Shown here one piece after another: positions 51,560 through 61,012 of a DNA stretch of 64,000 bases; positions within the stretch are counted from its first letter, which is position 1; every line of letters starts with the position of its first letter. The notes beneath the pieces were generated by a model. It saw nothing but the letters and a program-made list of their open reading frames with translations. It was not told the origin of the DNA and did no database searches. The position numbers and the translations under genes are program-made. Source of the DNA: Gammaproteobacteria bacterium (GTDB lineage: Bacteria; Pseudomonadota; Gammaproteobacteria; Pseudomonadales; Azotimanducaceae); assembly GCA_026708185.1 (NCBI GenBank), contig JAPOVK010000025.1:1-64000 (forward strand), written 5' to 3'.

Positions 51560-52381
51560 ATGGGTGAGAAAACGACCGTCGGCATCGTGCAGATGTGCGC
51601 GACGAACGACGTCGAGCGGAACGTCGACACCACCCTGTCCCTGACCAAGGCAGCGGCCGATGCGGGCGCTCGCGTTGTTTTCGTGCCAGAGGCCTTTGCC
51701 TTCATCGGCCCGGAGCGCGAGCGCAGACTCATCCTGGAACCGCTGCCATCGGGCGGGCCGATCCTCAGGAACTGCGCCGAAGTCGCCCGCAGTGCCGGGA
51801 TCGACCTCGTCCTCGGCGGCTTCGCCGAAGCCGCCGAGGACGGTCGGGCGTTCAACACCTGCGTGCACATCGGACCAAGCGGCGGAATCGCCAGCCTGTA
51901 TCGCAAGATCCACCTTTTCGACGTGGACATGGTGGACGGTACGCGCGTACTGGAGTCGCGGGGCACGGCACCGGGCGACCGCGCGGTGGTCACCGACACC
52001 CCTTTCGGTCCGCTAGGCCTCACGGTCTGCTACGACGTGCGCTTTCCCCTCCTCTACCAAGCCCTGGCCGATCTTGGCGCCACGGCCATCACGGTCCCCA
52101 GCGCGTTCTTCAAGAACACCGGCAAGGCCCATTGGCACGTCCTCCTGCGAGCCCGGGCCATCGAATGCCAGTGCTACGTCATCGCCCCTGCACAGCACGG
52201 CGACCACGGCCACCGCGGCCGACAGTCCTATGGGCACGGACTCGTGGTCGATCCCTGGGGCGACGTCATCGCTGAATGCGACGAGGGCGACGGCTTTGCG
52301 CTGACCGACATCGACCCCGAACGCGTAGCGAGCGTAAGGGCGGAGTTGCCGAGCCTTGACAACCGGCGCGCGTTCTCGTGA
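51560..52381 (+). CDS. Carbon-nitrogen hydrolase (nitrilase family, Nit1-like amidase)
   Basis: The 273-residue protein has the Glu-Lys-Cys triad of the nitrilase family: Glu44 in VFVPEAFAFIG, Lys116 in LYRKIHLFD and Cys157 in LTVCYDVRFPLLY. Nit1-type enzymes remove deaminated glutathione by amide cleavage; omega-amidases are an alternative. The ATG at 51560 follows the helicase stop after two bases. It has no signal peptide and is probably cytoplasmic. Confidence 0.9.
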   Translation: MGEKTTVGIVQMCATNDVERNVDTTLSLTKAAADAGARVVFVPEAFAFIGPERERRLILEPLPSGGPILRNCAEVARSAGIDLVLGGFAEAAEDGRAFNTCVHIGPSGGIASLYRKIHLFDVDMVDGTRVLESRGTAPGDRAVVTDTPFGPLGLTVCYDVRFPLLYQALADLGATAITVPSAFFKNTGKAHWHVLLRARAIECQCYVIAPAQHGDHGHRGRQSYGHGLVVDPWGDVIAECDEGDGFALTDIDPERVASVRAELPSLDNRRAFS

Positions 52382-52411
52382 TCGCCACGAGACCACATCG
52401 GGCAAGGCCGG

Positions 52412-53458
52412 ATGGCTGAACGTCGCACGGCGACGGCGCATCCACTGCTGGTCGCGGCTGGCCTGGTGGTGGTGATCGCCGGCGTCAAGGCCGCCGAGCA
52501 GATCGCCGTGCCGTTCCTGCTGGCCGCGTTCATCGCCACCATCGCGGCAACGCCCGTGTTCTGGCTGAACCGGTTCCGCGTCCCGGTGGGGGTCGCCATA
52601 GCATTGGTGGTTCTTTTCCTGGTCGCCGTACTGATCGGCGTCGGTGCCGTGGTCGCCCAGTCGGCGACCACTTTCCAGGAGCAGTTGCCGAGTTACCAGG
52701 CCAAGCTCGGGACGCGCCTCGCGGGCGTCCAGTCGTGGCTCGCCGGCCTCGGGATCGAACTGTCCGCGGAGACTCTGGACCCGGGACGGGCCTGGAACCT
52801 CGCCGCCGAAGCCCTGGTCGGCCTCGGCAACATGCTCTCCAACGGCTTCCTGATCCTGCTGACGGTGCTCTTCATCCTCGGCGAGGCATCGAGTTTCCCA
52901 CGCAAGCTGAAGGCCGTGCTGGCCGACCCGGACGAAGATCTGCCGCACTTCGAGCGCTTCGCGGCCAACGTCAACCGCTACATGGCCATCAAGACCTCGG
53001 TGAGCCTCGCGACCGGCGTCTTCGTCGGTTTCGCACTGTGGATCATCGGCGTCGACTTCCCCATCTTGTGGGGCTTGCTGGCCTTCCTCCTGAACTACGT
53101 GCCGAACATCGGCAGCATCATTGCCGCCGTACCGCCCGTATTGCTCGCGATCGTGCAACTCGGCGCCGTACACGCCATCGCCACGCTGGCGGTGTTCGTC
53201 GTCGTGAACGTTGCGATGGGCAGCGTCGTGGAGCCCCGCTTCATGGGCCGCGCCCTGAGTCTGTCGACGCTGGTCGTATTCCTGTCGCTGGTGTTCTGGG
53301 GCTGGGTGCTCGGTCCGGTGGGGATGCTGCTGTCGGTGCCGCTGACCATGACGGCCAAGATCGCCTTTGAGGCCAATCCGTCGACCGAGTGGATCGCGCA
53401 CCTGCTCGACCCGGCAGAGCGGACCGACGCAGTCAGCAAGCCCACCAAGGCCCAATGA
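52412..53458 (+). CDS. AI-2E family transporter (PerM/YdiK type)
   Basis: The 348-residue membrane protein has a cluster of about eight helices and the family's long extracytoplasmic loop after the first hairpin (ATTFQEQLPSYQAKLGTRLAGVQSWLAGLG), then NYVPNIGSIIAAVPPVLLA and VEPRFMGRALSLSTLVVFLSLVFWGWVLG. The family is named for autoinducer-2 export, yet many members move other solutes. It overlaps hisC by four bases (ATGA). Confidence 0.9.
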   Translation: MAERRTATAHPLLVAAGLVVVIAGVKAAEQIAVPFLLAAFIATIAATPVFWLNRFRVPVGVAIALVVLFLVAVLIGVGAVVAQSATTFQEQLPSYQAKLGTRLAGVQSWLAGLGIELSAETLDPGRAWNLAAEALVGLGNMLSNGFLILLTVLFILGEASSFPRKLKAVLADPDEDLPHFERFAANVNRYMAIKTSVSLATGVFVGFALWIIGVDFPILWGLLAFLLNYVPNIGSIIAAVPPVLLAIVQLGAVHAIATLAVFVVVNVAMGSVVEPRFMGRALSLSTLVVFLSLVFWGWVLGPVGMLLSVPLTMTAKIAFEANPSTEWIAHLLDPAERTDAVSKPTKAQ

Positions 53459-54531
53459 GCTACGAACGAAGCAACGTCGCTCGCATGGCGGGCTACGTCT
53501 ACGGCGAGCAACCGGACGGGAACCACATCGTCAAGCTCAACACCAACGAGAACCCCTACCCGCCATCGCCGGCCGTCGCTGAGGCGCTCGCGGGTTTCGA
53601 TGTGGCGACCTTGCGCCGCTATCCGCCGGCCACCGCCGACGACCTGCGCGGCGTCCTCGCGGGCCGGCTCGGCATCGAGCCTGGCAACGTCGTCGCCACG
53701 AACGGCGGCGACGAGGGGCTGCGCCTTGCGATCACCACGTTCGTCGATCCGGGCGCAACCCTGGGCTTGGCGGAACCGAGCTACTCGCTTTACCCGGTCC
53801 TCGCCGCCGTGCAGGACTGCACCGTTGCCAAGGTTCCGCTGGACGCGGATTGGAAGCCGCCAACGGACCTGGCCAGTCGGCTCAATGCGGTCGGCGCTCG
53901 GCTGACCTGCCTCGTCAACCCCCATGCCCCGTCCGGCGTGCTGCTGGACGGCGAAACCATCGCCCGCACCGCCACCGAACTCGACGGCGTGCTGCTCGTG
54001 GACGAGGCCTACGTGGACTTCGCCGATCCGGAACGCGAACACGACCTGGCGCCGCTGATCCACCGCCATGACAATCTGCTGCTCTTGCGCACGCTGTCCA
54101 AGGGCTATTCGCTGGCCGGACTCCGCGTCGGCTTCCTGGTCGGCAACGCCGGCCTGATCGAGCCGATCCGCGTCAAGACCCGCGACAGCTACAACGTCGG
54201 TACGCTCGCCCAGTCCATCGCGATCGCCGCGCTCTCGGACGCCGACCATGCCGAGCGGTCATGGCGAGCGATCCGCAGTGAACGTGCGCGATTGGCCGAT
54301 GCCCTGCGCGCCCAGGGTTGGGTCGTGCCGGAGTCCCAAGCCAACTTCGTTCTCGCCCGGAAGTCCCAGGCCGCCGAGGTCTATCGATCGCTGCGGGAGC
54401 GCGGCGTATTCGTTCGCTACTTCGACCAGCCGCGCTTGGCCGACTGCCTGCGGATCACGGTGGGCACGCCCGAGGAGAACGCCAAGCTGCTCGATGCCAT
54501 GGACCAGATTGCGGACCGTCTCGGGAATTGA
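53455..54531 (+). CDS. hisC: Histidinol-phosphate aminotransferase
   Basis: A 358-residue PLP aminotransferase with the HisC pattern: KLNTNENPYPPSP at the N-terminus, TNGGDEGLRLA, NPHAPSGVLL, DEAYVDF and the PLP-binding lysine in LLRTLSKGYSLAGLRVGF. It makes histidinol phosphate from imidazole-acetol phosphate. It ends the argC-hisC block of the window. No other his genes are visible. Confidence 0.93.
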   Translation: MSYERSNVARMAGYVYGEQPDGNHIVKLNTNENPYPPSPAVAEALAGFDVATLRRYPPATADDLRGVLAGRLGIEPGNVVATNGGDEGLRLAITTFVDPGATLGLAEPSYSLYPVLAAVQDCTVAKVPLDADWKPPTDLASRLNAVGARLTCLVNPHAPSGVLLDGETIARTATELDGVLLVDEAYVDFADPEREHDLAPLIHRHDNLLLLRTLSKGYSLAGLRVGFLVGNAGLIEPIRVKTRDSYNVGTLAQSIAIAALSDADHAERSWRAIRSERARLADALRAQGWVVPESQANFVLARKSQAAEVYRSLRERGVFVRYFDQPRLADCLRITVGTPEENAKLLDAMDQIADRLGN

Positions 54532-54712
54532 CTCGTTCCCAGTATTCCGACTCTTCGCCGTGGCTGGCCAACGCAGCGATCCGTAGAAGGGATCCGTGCC
54601 ACGAGGTTGCTGTCCGTTGTACGATCAGCGTCTCGTTTCCGGGCCGCGATGCCGTGCTGCTAACTCGCTCACGACCCGGGCCGCCACTCTTGAAGCCTAT
54701 GACACCAAACCC

Positions 54713-55867
54713 ATGAACACACGCCAGGACAGGAGCTCATCGACCTCGGGAAGCCTCCCGGTCGTACCCGATCAGGGCGACGCGCTCGCTCGACTCCGCG
54801 ACGAAAACGCCCGGTTGCGTGCCGAGTTGGCGCAAATGCGGGCGTTCCAGGACGCACCGTCCGGCGATGAGGATTGGGAGGCGGCGATGGACCAAGGCAT
54901 CGGCTACGCGGACGGTCGCTCGCCTACCAGTGCGCTATCCGCCGGGCGACTGCTCCGGCAACTGACCGGGTTGACAAAGGAACGTCTGAAGGCGGGCGCT
55001 ATCCGCGACAGCAGCGATTTCGACTACCTGCCTAAACCCAGCGCGGACGAGGCGAAGCTGGAGGCCGACTTCGTGCGCTGGGGCTACTGCCTGGTCGAGG
55101 ATGCCATGTCGCCGAGCCAGATTCGCGACCAGGTGGATCGGATGACCGAGCAGGCTGCTGCGGAGCGGAACCTCGGTGTCGCCATCATGACCAGCCGCAG
55201 CGACGCCGCGCAACTCGTCAACAACCTCGTCCTCAAAGGCGCCGTGTTCCGTGATGCGGTGGAGTTCAAGGCTTCGGCCGCCCAGCGGGGCCCGCTGGTG
55301 GATCGCCTCTTGACCAAGATCATGGGCGAAGGTTTCGGACTCGGATGTGCCCACGGGTCCATCGTGCACACCGGCGGTGGGCTGCAGGACCTGCACGTCG
55401 ACCAAGGCGGCATGCCGCTGCCGTATCCGCCGTTCCCTTTCGGTTCGCTCATCATCTGGTGCTACACCGAGTTCAACCTGGCCAACGGCGGCACCTACGT
55501 CGTGCCGGGCTCGCACCGCACTGCCGAAGGCCGGACGAGTTTCCACGACGGCGCCGACCTTCTCGCGTTGGTCGACGGCGAGCCGGGGTTGGTGGCCATC
55601 TGCGCGCCGGCGGGAACCTGCATCCTCACCGACACTCGAGTTTTGCACGGCGGCGGCCGACGGACGGCACCCGGTACCCGCTACGCCATGCGCTGCCACT
55701 ACAACCGCCACTACATCCGCGCCTTGCACGAGCAGTCGACCGCCAATCTGCACGTCCCCGACGACGTCTACGAACTGCTGTCCCCGCGCCTCAAGCAGAT
55801 GATGGGCATCACCGTCAACAACCACGAGCCGGTTGGCGAACTCTCTCTTGCCAGCAGCCCCGGCTGA
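54713..55867 (+). CDS. Phytanoyl-CoA dioxygenase (PhyH)-like Fe(II)/2-oxoglutarate oxygenase
   Basis: The 384-residue protein begins with a coiled-coil region (LARLRDENARLRAELAQMR), then the PhyH domain with the iron-binding HxD in DLHVDQGG and the distal His in TRVLHGGGRR with an Arg for 2-oxoglutarate. Such enzymes hydroxylate diverse substrates. The ATG at 54713 lacks a clear ribosome site. An LLM flavin oxidoreductase gene follows 45 bases on, so the two may serve one oxidation pathway. Confidence 0.85.
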   Translation: MNTRQDRSSSTSGSLPVVPDQGDALARLRDENARLRAELAQMRAFQDAPSGDEDWEAAMDQGIGYADGRSPTSALSAGRLLRQLTGLTKERLKAGAIRDSSDFDYLPKPSADEAKLEADFVRWGYCLVEDAMSPSQIRDQVDRMTEQAAAERNLGVAIMTSRSDAAQLVNNLVLKGAVFRDAVEFKASAAQRGPLVDRLLTKIMGEGFGLGCAHGSIVHTGGGLQDLHVDQGGMPLPYPPFPFGSLIIWCYTEFNLANGGTYVVPGSHRTAEGRTSFHDGADLLALVDGEPGLVAICAPAGTCILTDTRVLHGGGRRTAPGTRYAMRCHYNRHYIRALHEQSTANLHVPDDVYELLSPRLKQMMGITVNNHEPVGELSLASSPG

Positions 55868-55912
55868 GGACTCTCCGCCACGCGGGGCTGACCGAAAAAC
55901 CAAGGAATACGC

Positions 55913-56821
55913 ATGACCCGGCAACTTCCCGCACTCAGCCTGGCGGCCGTACCCGGCCGCCGCCGCGCAACGCTCGAGCTCGCCCGCGAGATCGAGACGC
56001 GCGGCTACCCCGGCATCTATTGCCCGAGCCTGGGCGACGGGCTGTCGCTCTGCGCGGCACTCGCCATGGTCACCGAACGCGTGCGCTTCGGGACCAGCAT
56101 CCAACCCATCTACACGCGTCACGCGCAGGACTTCGCGCAGGCGGCGAGCTTCATCCACGAGGCCTCGGACGGGCGTTTCGACTTCGGCATCGGCGTCAGT
56201 CACGCCCCCGCGATGGACCGCCTTGGCGTCGCGACCGGCAAACCGCTTGGCGACATCCGCCGTTTCGTGGCCGATCTGCGGGCCGTACCACGCGCGGGCG
56301 AACTGCCCCGGCTGGTGCTGGCGACGCTGCGTACGAGGATGATCCGCTTGGCGGCCGAGATCGCTGGCGGCATGGTTTTCGCCAACGGTGCGCGCTCACA
56401 CATGAAGGCCTCGTTGAGCGTTCTCGACCCGACAAGCCGTTCCGACGACGCCTTCTTCATCGGCAACATGATCCCGACGGTCGTTTGCGATGACGTCGAA
56501 GCGGCCAAGGCACGCAACCGGCGCACTTTGGCCAGCTACGCGATGCTGCCCAACTACCGGGCCTACTGGAAGGAAGCCGGCTACGTGGAAGAGATGGCGG
56601 CCGTGGAAGCAGCGATGGCATCCAAGCAGTTCGACCGGATCCCGGCGTGCCTTTCCGACCGTTGGCTAGCCGATACCACCCTCTTCGGCTCCGCGTCCGC
56701 TGTGCGCGAAGGCATCGAGGCCTGGTACGACGCCGGCATCAAAACCCCGATCATCGTGCCGTCATCGGCCAGCGGCGGACAGTTCGACGCCTTTGCCGAG
56801 TTTTTCGCCATCTGGGACTGA
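55913..56821 (+). CDS. LLM-class flavin-dependent oxidoreductase
   Basis: The 302-residue protein has the luciferase-like monooxygenase TIM-barrel features: RGYPGIYCPSLGDGLSLCAALAMVTERVRFGTSIQPIYTRHAQDFAQAASFIHEASDGRFDFGIGVSHA and the C-terminal AVREGIEAWYDAGIKTPIIVPS. The cofactor is FMN or F420. AGGA lies before the ATG. It follows the PhyH gene and precedes the SixA-like phosphatase by six bases. Confidence 0.9.
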   Translation: MTRQLPALSLAAVPGRRRATLELAREIETRGYPGIYCPSLGDGLSLCAALAMVTERVRFGTSIQPIYTRHAQDFAQAASFIHEASDGRFDFGIGVSHAPAMDRLGVATGKPLGDIRRFVADLRAVPRAGELPRLVLATLRTRMIRLAAEIAGGMVFANGARSHMKASLSVLDPTSRSDDAFFIGNMIPTVVCDDVEAAKARNRRTLASYAMLPNYRAYWKEAGYVEEMAAVEAAMASKQFDRIPACLSDRWLADTTLFGSASAVREGIEAWYDAGIKTPIIVPSSASGGQFDAFAEFFAIWD

Positions 56822-56827
56822 CGGGCC

Positions 56828-57277
56828 ATGGCAAAACGCATCTGGATCATCCGCCACGGCAAGTCCTCACGCCCATTCGGCGTCATTGACCACAAGCGCC
56901 CGTTGGCCAAGCGCGCTAGCAACGATGCGGTAGGGATTCGCCGGCATCTCGGCGACGAACCGGTCCTGTACGTCTCGAGCACCGCCTTGCGCGCGATGGA
57001 GACGGCCCGCATGCTGGCCGGCAAACGCGAGATCCAGCCGAGCGAGCAACTCTACGAGGCCACCACCGACGAGTTCCTGGCCGTCGTTGAAGAGTTCCTG
57101 TCCACATCGAACCACGTCGCGTTCGTCGCCCACAATCCGGCCGTCACGGCCCTGATCAACCACCTTAACGGGCACGACCTCACGGACAACGTTCCGACCC
57201 TGGGCGTGGCCTGCTTCGAGCGCAGGAAGTCGCGCTGGCGGCTATTGAACTACGTCACGCCCAAGGAGCTTCGTTAG
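56828..57277 (+). CDS. SixA-like histidine phosphatase
   Basis: A 149-residue member of the histidine phosphatase superfamily: RHG in IWIIRHGKSSRP near the N-terminus, then SSTALRAMETARML and the second His in VAFVAHNPAVTALINHL. SixA dephosphorylates phosphohistidine domains; other small family members have unknown targets. Its end overlaps the RNA methyltransferase gene on the opposite strand by 36 bases (57242-57277). Confidence 0.87.
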   Translation: MAKRIWIIRHGKSSRPFGVIDHKRPLAKRASNDAVGIRRHLGDEPVLYVSSTALRAMETARMLAGKREIQPSEQLYEATTDEFLAVVEEFLSTSNHVAFVAHNPAVTALINHLNGHDLTDNVPTLGVACFERRKSRWRLLNYVTPKELR

Positions 57278-58135
57278 TCGCGCGACGTAGAAACCGTCGA
57301 ACGTGGCGTCCGGATGGATGCGCACGGTACCGTCAATGCCGCAGGCGCGTGCGACGGTGAGTTCCGGCCACGCCAGCGGAACAATCCGCGCCGTCGGCTC
57401 CCGCTTGATCAGGTATTCCACGATCCCCTCGTTCTCCTTGCGTCCGAAGGAGCAGGTGCAGTACACGAGCGTGCCGCCCGGCTTCAGGCAGGCGAAGGCG
57501 GCCCGGATGAGTCCGCGCTGCTTGCGCGTCGTCTCGCGGACCTTGCGCGGCGACCAATGGGAGAACGTGCCCGGCGTGCCAGCCCGGAAACGGGCCTCCG
57601 ACGAACACGGCGCATCGAGCAGCACACGATCGAACATCTTGGGCATGCGTCTACCTAAGTTGCGGCCGTCGTCCAACCAGCAATGGACGTTGGTGGCGCC
57701 GCAACGCTCGAGGTTGGCGCGCATCCGGTAGTATCGGCTCTTGATGGCGTCGACCGCGGTGATGGTGCCCGTGTTGCGCATCCTCGCCGCCGCGATCAAC
57801 GTCTTGCCGCCCGGCGCAGCGGCCAGATCGAGTACGGCCTCTCCCGGCTGCGGATCGAGTGCCGTCACGGCGAGCACGCTGGACGGATTGACGACGTAGA
57901 TGCGTCCCGTGGTGGCCGCTGGGTGGCGCACTACGGCCTCCCGCGCATCGGCGACCGAGTACACTTGGTCAAGACCGGGCACCGGGTCGCCGATGGCGGG
58001 GACCTCGCCTTCGCGCAAGGGGTTGACCCAGTAGCTCGTCCGTTTGCTGGCCTGCATAGTGGCAAGGACTGCCCGGGCATCGTCGTCGCCGTACTCCGAG
58101 GCCAAACGAGCGACGAATGCGGTTGGCAGGTCCAT
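57242..58135 (-). CDS. RNA (cytosine-C5-)-methyltransferase, NOL1/NOP2/sun family
   Basis: The 297-residue protein has SAM motif I (VLDLAAAPGGKTLIAAARM), the Pro-Cys motif IV (LLDAPCSSEARFR) and the catalytic Cys region (VYCTCSFGRKENEGIVEYL). It methylates C5 of rRNA or tRNA cytosines (RsmF/RsmB/TrmF group); the position cannot be told. ATG 58135 is preferred over the GTG at 58144. It overlaps the SixA-like gene tail to tail. Confidence 0.9.
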   Translation of the reverse strand: MDLPTAFVARLASEYGDDDARAVLATMQASKRTSYWVNPLREGEVPAIGDPVPGLDQVYSVADAREAVVRHPAATTGRIYVVNPSSVLAVTALDPQPGEAVLDLAAAPGGKTLIAAARMRNTGTITAVDAIKSRYYRMRANLERCGATNVHCWLDDGRNLGRRMPKMFDRVLLDAPCSSEARFRAGTPGTFSHWSPRKVRETTRKQRGLIRAAFACLKPGGTLVYCTCSFGRKENEGIVEYLIKREPTARIVPLAWPELTVARACGIDGTVRIHPDATFDGFYVARLTKLLGRDVVQ

Positions 58136-58237
58136 CGGCGCCACACTACCGGAAACCCGCTCGATCAGGGCGGCGTTGTGCGCCGCTGCGAATCGCGCTT
58201 AACTTGGCAGCGAGACTCGTTGAGCCGGGGGCGGCAA

Positions 58238-58435
58238 ATGACCTTTTTGATCCTGGTGGCGGTGGTTGTCATCGCCTACTTTGCGTGGCGCATCGTCGAT
58301 CAGCTTCCGGACGTCGTCTACCGGCTGAGCGAAATCCAACAGGACGTGGCGGAGATGCGCCGCCGGCTCGGGGACGACCGCGCGGTCGAAGACGACCAGG
58401 CCGACGACGACGGATCGAAGGACGACGATGACTAA
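58238..58435 (+). CDS. Small single-helix membrane protein, unknown function
   Basis: The 65-residue product starts with one membrane helix (MTFLILVAVVVIAYFAWRIV), followed by a short helix and a highly acidic tail (DDQADDDGSKDDDD). I do not recognise the family. The ATG at 58238 lies just after a GGGGGCGG-type stretch. It precedes the PNPOx-family gene by 30 bases on the same strand. Confidence 0.6.
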   Translation: MTFLILVAVVVIAYFAWRIVDQLPDVVYRLSEIQQDVAEMRRRLGDDRAVEDDQADDDGSKDDDD

Positions 58436-58465
58436 AGGGTTCGCCGGGCAGCGGCGCAGGCCGGA

Positions 58466-59035
58466 TTGAGCGCGGTCGACCCCGTTGCGCTCCTGAAGGC
58501 GGATCGGATCCGCGCGCGAGCCAACGAAGATCCGATGGCCAACCTGTGCGTTCTAGCGACGGTTGGCGCCGATTCACCGGAGGTACGGACTCTCGTACTA
58601 CGCGACGTCGACGACCGCCTCGGCCTGTTCTTCAACGGCCTGAGCCCCAAGGCTCGCGAGGTCAGCCAGTCCGACTTGGTGGCCGTCGTGGTGTACTTGC
58701 CGAGCCTGTCGCTGCAGTACCGGCTGCGCACGCGGCTGACAGCCATACCCGCAGACATCGTGCACGCGAACTGGCAGTACCGCCCGGACGTGCCCAAGAA
58801 GATGGACTGGCTCTACGAACGGCACCCGCAGAGCAGCGCAATCGCCAGCAGGCAGCGGCTGATCGAGGAGCTGCCCACAGCAACACCCGACCGCGCGCCG
58901 GCGTCCGCAATCGGTTACTTCCTGGCGCCGGTGGCCGTTGAACGGCTGGACCTTGGACAGGACAACGGCGTGCACGACCGCCGACGGTATACGCTTCGAG
59001 GCGACGGCTGGCGCGAGCAAATCCTCGTTCCGTGA
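58466..59035 (+). CDS. Pyridoxamine 5'-phosphate oxidase-family flavoprotein
   Basis: This 189-residue split-barrel FMN protein has the PNPOx pattern (PMANLCVLATVGADSPEVRTLVLRDVDDRLGLFFNGLSPKAREVSQSDLVAVVVYLP) and a C-terminal domain ending in WREQILVP as in PdxH. It is shorter than PdxH (about 215) and some PLP-site residues differ, so I call the family rather than the enzyme. The TTG at 58466 is the first in-frame start. It probably uses FMN. Confidence 0.72.
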   Translation: MSAVDPVALLKADRIRARANEDPMANLCVLATVGADSPEVRTLVLRDVDDRLGLFFNGLSPKAREVSQSDLVAVVVYLPSLSLQYRLRTRLTAIPADIVHANWQYRPDVPKKMDWLYERHPQSSAIASRQRLIEELPTATPDRAPASAIGYFLAPVAVERLDLGQDNGVHDRRRYTLRGDGWREQILVP

Positions 59036-59067
59036 CCTCTAGACCTACCGCAAGCAGGAGACGCCAC

Positions 59068-60057
59068 ATGGCCGAAGACACTTTGCTGCAGGCCGCGACG
59101 GCCGCCCATGACGGCAACCTCGAACGACTGCGCGAGATCCTGGCCGCCTCACCTGCGGTGCTGACCGCCCGCGACGAAAGCGGGCGAACCCTGCTCGACT
59201 TGGCCTGTCGCGCCGCGACCGGTGGCATCGCCATTCCGCTCGTGTCGGGGACGGCGGAGCAGCACGCCGCGGTCGACATGGTGCTGGCCGCCGGAGCCGA
59301 CCCATCGGCGGCCGACGAGGATGGTTGGACGCCCCTGCACACGGCCGGCATGGCCGGTCACGTCGACCTGGCGCGGCGCCTGGTCGAAGCTGGGGGGTCG
59401 GTCCGCGCCGATGCGTACGGCAAGGAAGGCGGCTCGCCGCTGTCGTACGCATTGTTCTACGCCAAGGCGTACATGGGCGAGGCGCTCGAGCCCGTTTACC
59501 CGGACAACCTCCGTGCCGCTGCGGCACTCGGCCGCGACCTCGGGCGCTTCGTCGTCGGCGATGACCTGACCGACGCCGCGTACACCGGTCTCGGTTTCTA
59601 TGCACCGGTGTTCTTCCCCGACTGGCAACGCACCCGCAGTCGGCAGGAAGTCCTCGACGAGGCGCTCAGTTGGGCGTCGCGCAACGACCAATGCAGCACC
59701 ATGGCCAGCCTCGTAGACCTCGGCGCCGACGTGAACGCGAACGCGTTTCGCGGCACGGCCCTGCTTTGGGCCTGCTACGCCGACAAGGTGGACGCTGCCC
59801 GGTGGCTGCTCGACCACGGCGCGGACCCCGACCTGCGCCACGACTGGGGTGGCGAGGGCCACGGCGTCGCTGCGGTCGCCATGCACCTGGCCGCGCAGCA
59901 CAACTGCGTCGGTTGCGTACGGTTGTTGCTAGACCGGGGCGCGGATCCCGACATCGTGGACGGCGCGCACGGCGGGACGCCGGCCGGATGGGCCGAGTTC
60001 GGTGGTGCCGAAGATACGCTGAAGATCCTCCGCGAAAGCGCCGACCGCCAACGCTAG
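59068..60057 (+). CDS. Ankyrin-repeat protein
   Basis: The 329-residue protein has several ankyrin repeats (DGWTPLHTAGMAGHVDLARRLVEAGGSVRADAYG, GTALLWACYADKVDAARWLLDHGADPDLRHDW, CVGCVRLLLDRGADPDIVDG). A non-repeat insert of about 60 residues (YMGEALEPVYPDNLRAAAALGRDLGRFVVG...) separates two blocks. The ATG at 59068 has AGGAGA eight bases upstream. Together with the gene at 45125 it makes two ankyrin proteins in 15 kb. No secretion signal is seen. Confidence 0.87.
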   Translation: MAEDTLLQAATAAHDGNLERLREILAASPAVLTARDESGRTLLDLACRAATGGIAIPLVSGTAEQHAAVDMVLAAGADPSAADEDGWTPLHTAGMAGHVDLARRLVEAGGSVRADAYGKEGGSPLSYALFYAKAYMGEALEPVYPDNLRAAAALGRDLGRFVVGDDLTDAAYTGLGFYAPVFFPDWQRTRSRQEVLDEALSWASRNDQCSTMASLVDLGADVNANAFRGTALLWACYADKVDAARWLLDHGADPDLRHDWGGEGHGVAAVAMHLAAQHNCVGCVRLLLDRGADPDIVDGAHGGTPAGWAEFGGAEDTLKILRESADRQR

Positions 60058-60989
60058 GTCGCCGCGGCGACATCCTCGTCGGCCGGTACGATGCCGACGA
60101 GGGTTTTGAAGCACATCTGCTTGGCAAGCGTGACGAAGGCGGCAATGTACGGCGTGTCGCGCTGCTCCGTGCGCACCGCAGCGTAGAGGTTGGGCCAGAT
60201 GCCTTCCTCGCCGAGCGAACACGAGGCCACCGCGCCCCGAGCCGTGTACTCGTAGAGCGCCCAGTTCGGTAGGCAGCAGACGCCACGGCCGCTGGCCACG
60301 AGTTGCACCATTACGGGTGTCAGTTCGGCGGTACGGGTGCGCTCCGGCTCGATCCCGTGGGGATCCAGGAAGCGGGTGAACACGTCGAGGCGAGCCCGGG
60401 AAACCGGATAGGTGATGAGGGTCTCGGATACGAGGTCGGCGGGCACGACCCAGTCGCGGGAAGCCAGCGGATGCATCTTTGCCAGCGCTAGCCGAGCCTC
60501 GTAGCTGAACAAGGGCAGGTACGCCAACTCCGTTCCCGCCATGGGATCCGCCGTGACGACCAGGTCAAGGTCGCCCCGGATCAGCGCCGGCAAGGCCTCG
60601 AAGCTGAAACCGCTCGCGATGTCGAGTTCAACGTCCGGCCAATCCTCCCGATACGCGTCGATCGCGGGCAGCAGCCACTCGAAGCAACTGTGGCACTCGA
60701 TCGCCATGGACAGTCGACCACGGTCGCCTCCGGCCAGCCGCACCAGGGCCGCAGACGCCGCTCGCAGCCGGGGCAGGACCTCGTCCGCCAGTTCGACCAG
60801 CAGTCGACCGGCCGAGGTAAACCGAACCGGCTTGGTCTTGCGGATGAAGAGCGGACAACCGACACGATCCTCCAGGTCCTTCATCTGGTGCGACAGCGCC
60901 GATTGCGTCAAGGCCACACGCTCCGCGGCTTCCACCAAGCTGCCCGTGTCGCGCAACGCCGCCAACGTGCGCAAGTGCCGCAATTCCAC
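60054..60989 (-). CDS. metR: LysR-family regulator, MetR type
   Basis: The protein matches E. coli MetR from its first residues (ELRHLRTLAALRDTGSLVEAAERVALTQSALSHQMKDLEDRVGCPLFIRKTKPVRFT) through the effector domain (AIECHSCFEWLLPAIDAYREDWPDVELDIASGFSFEALPALIRGDLDLVVTADP). MetR activates methionine genes with homocysteine as effector. I use GTG 60989 because it aligns with the MetR start; ATG 61040 has a better ribosome site (GAGG) but would add 17 residues across a palindrome. It converges on the ankyrin gene; metE is not in the window. Confidence 0.88.
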   Translation of the reverse strand: MELRHLRTLAALRDTGSLVEAAERVALTQSALSHQMKDLEDRVGCPLFIRKTKPVRFTSAGRLLVELADEVLPRLRAASAALVRLAGGDRGRLSMAIECHSCFEWLLPAIDAYREDWPDVELDIASGFSFEALPALIRGDLDLVVTADPMAGTELAYLPLFSYEARLALAKMHPLASRDWVVPADLVSETLITYPVSRARLDVFTRFLDPHGIEPERTRTAELTPVMVQLVASGRGVCCLPNWALYEYTARGAVASCSLGEEGIWPNLYAAVRTEQRDTPYIAAFVTLAKQMCFKTLVGIVPADEDVAAAT

Positions 60990-60990
60990 A

Positions 60991-61012
60991 TGCGAGGGGC
61001 TCGCCCCTCGCA
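60991..61012. repeat. Perfect palindrome just upstream of the metR GTG start
   Basis: TGCGAGGGGC, centre TC, GCCCCTCGCA: ten base pairs per arm. It hides any GAGG ribosome site before the GTG. It resembles the palindromes elsewhere in intergenic DNA of this window. Confidence 0.7.

Noticed and set aside
58466-59035. Firm naming as pdxH
   Set aside because: Family is right, but length and several site residues differ from canonical PdxH, so the enzyme name is not safe.
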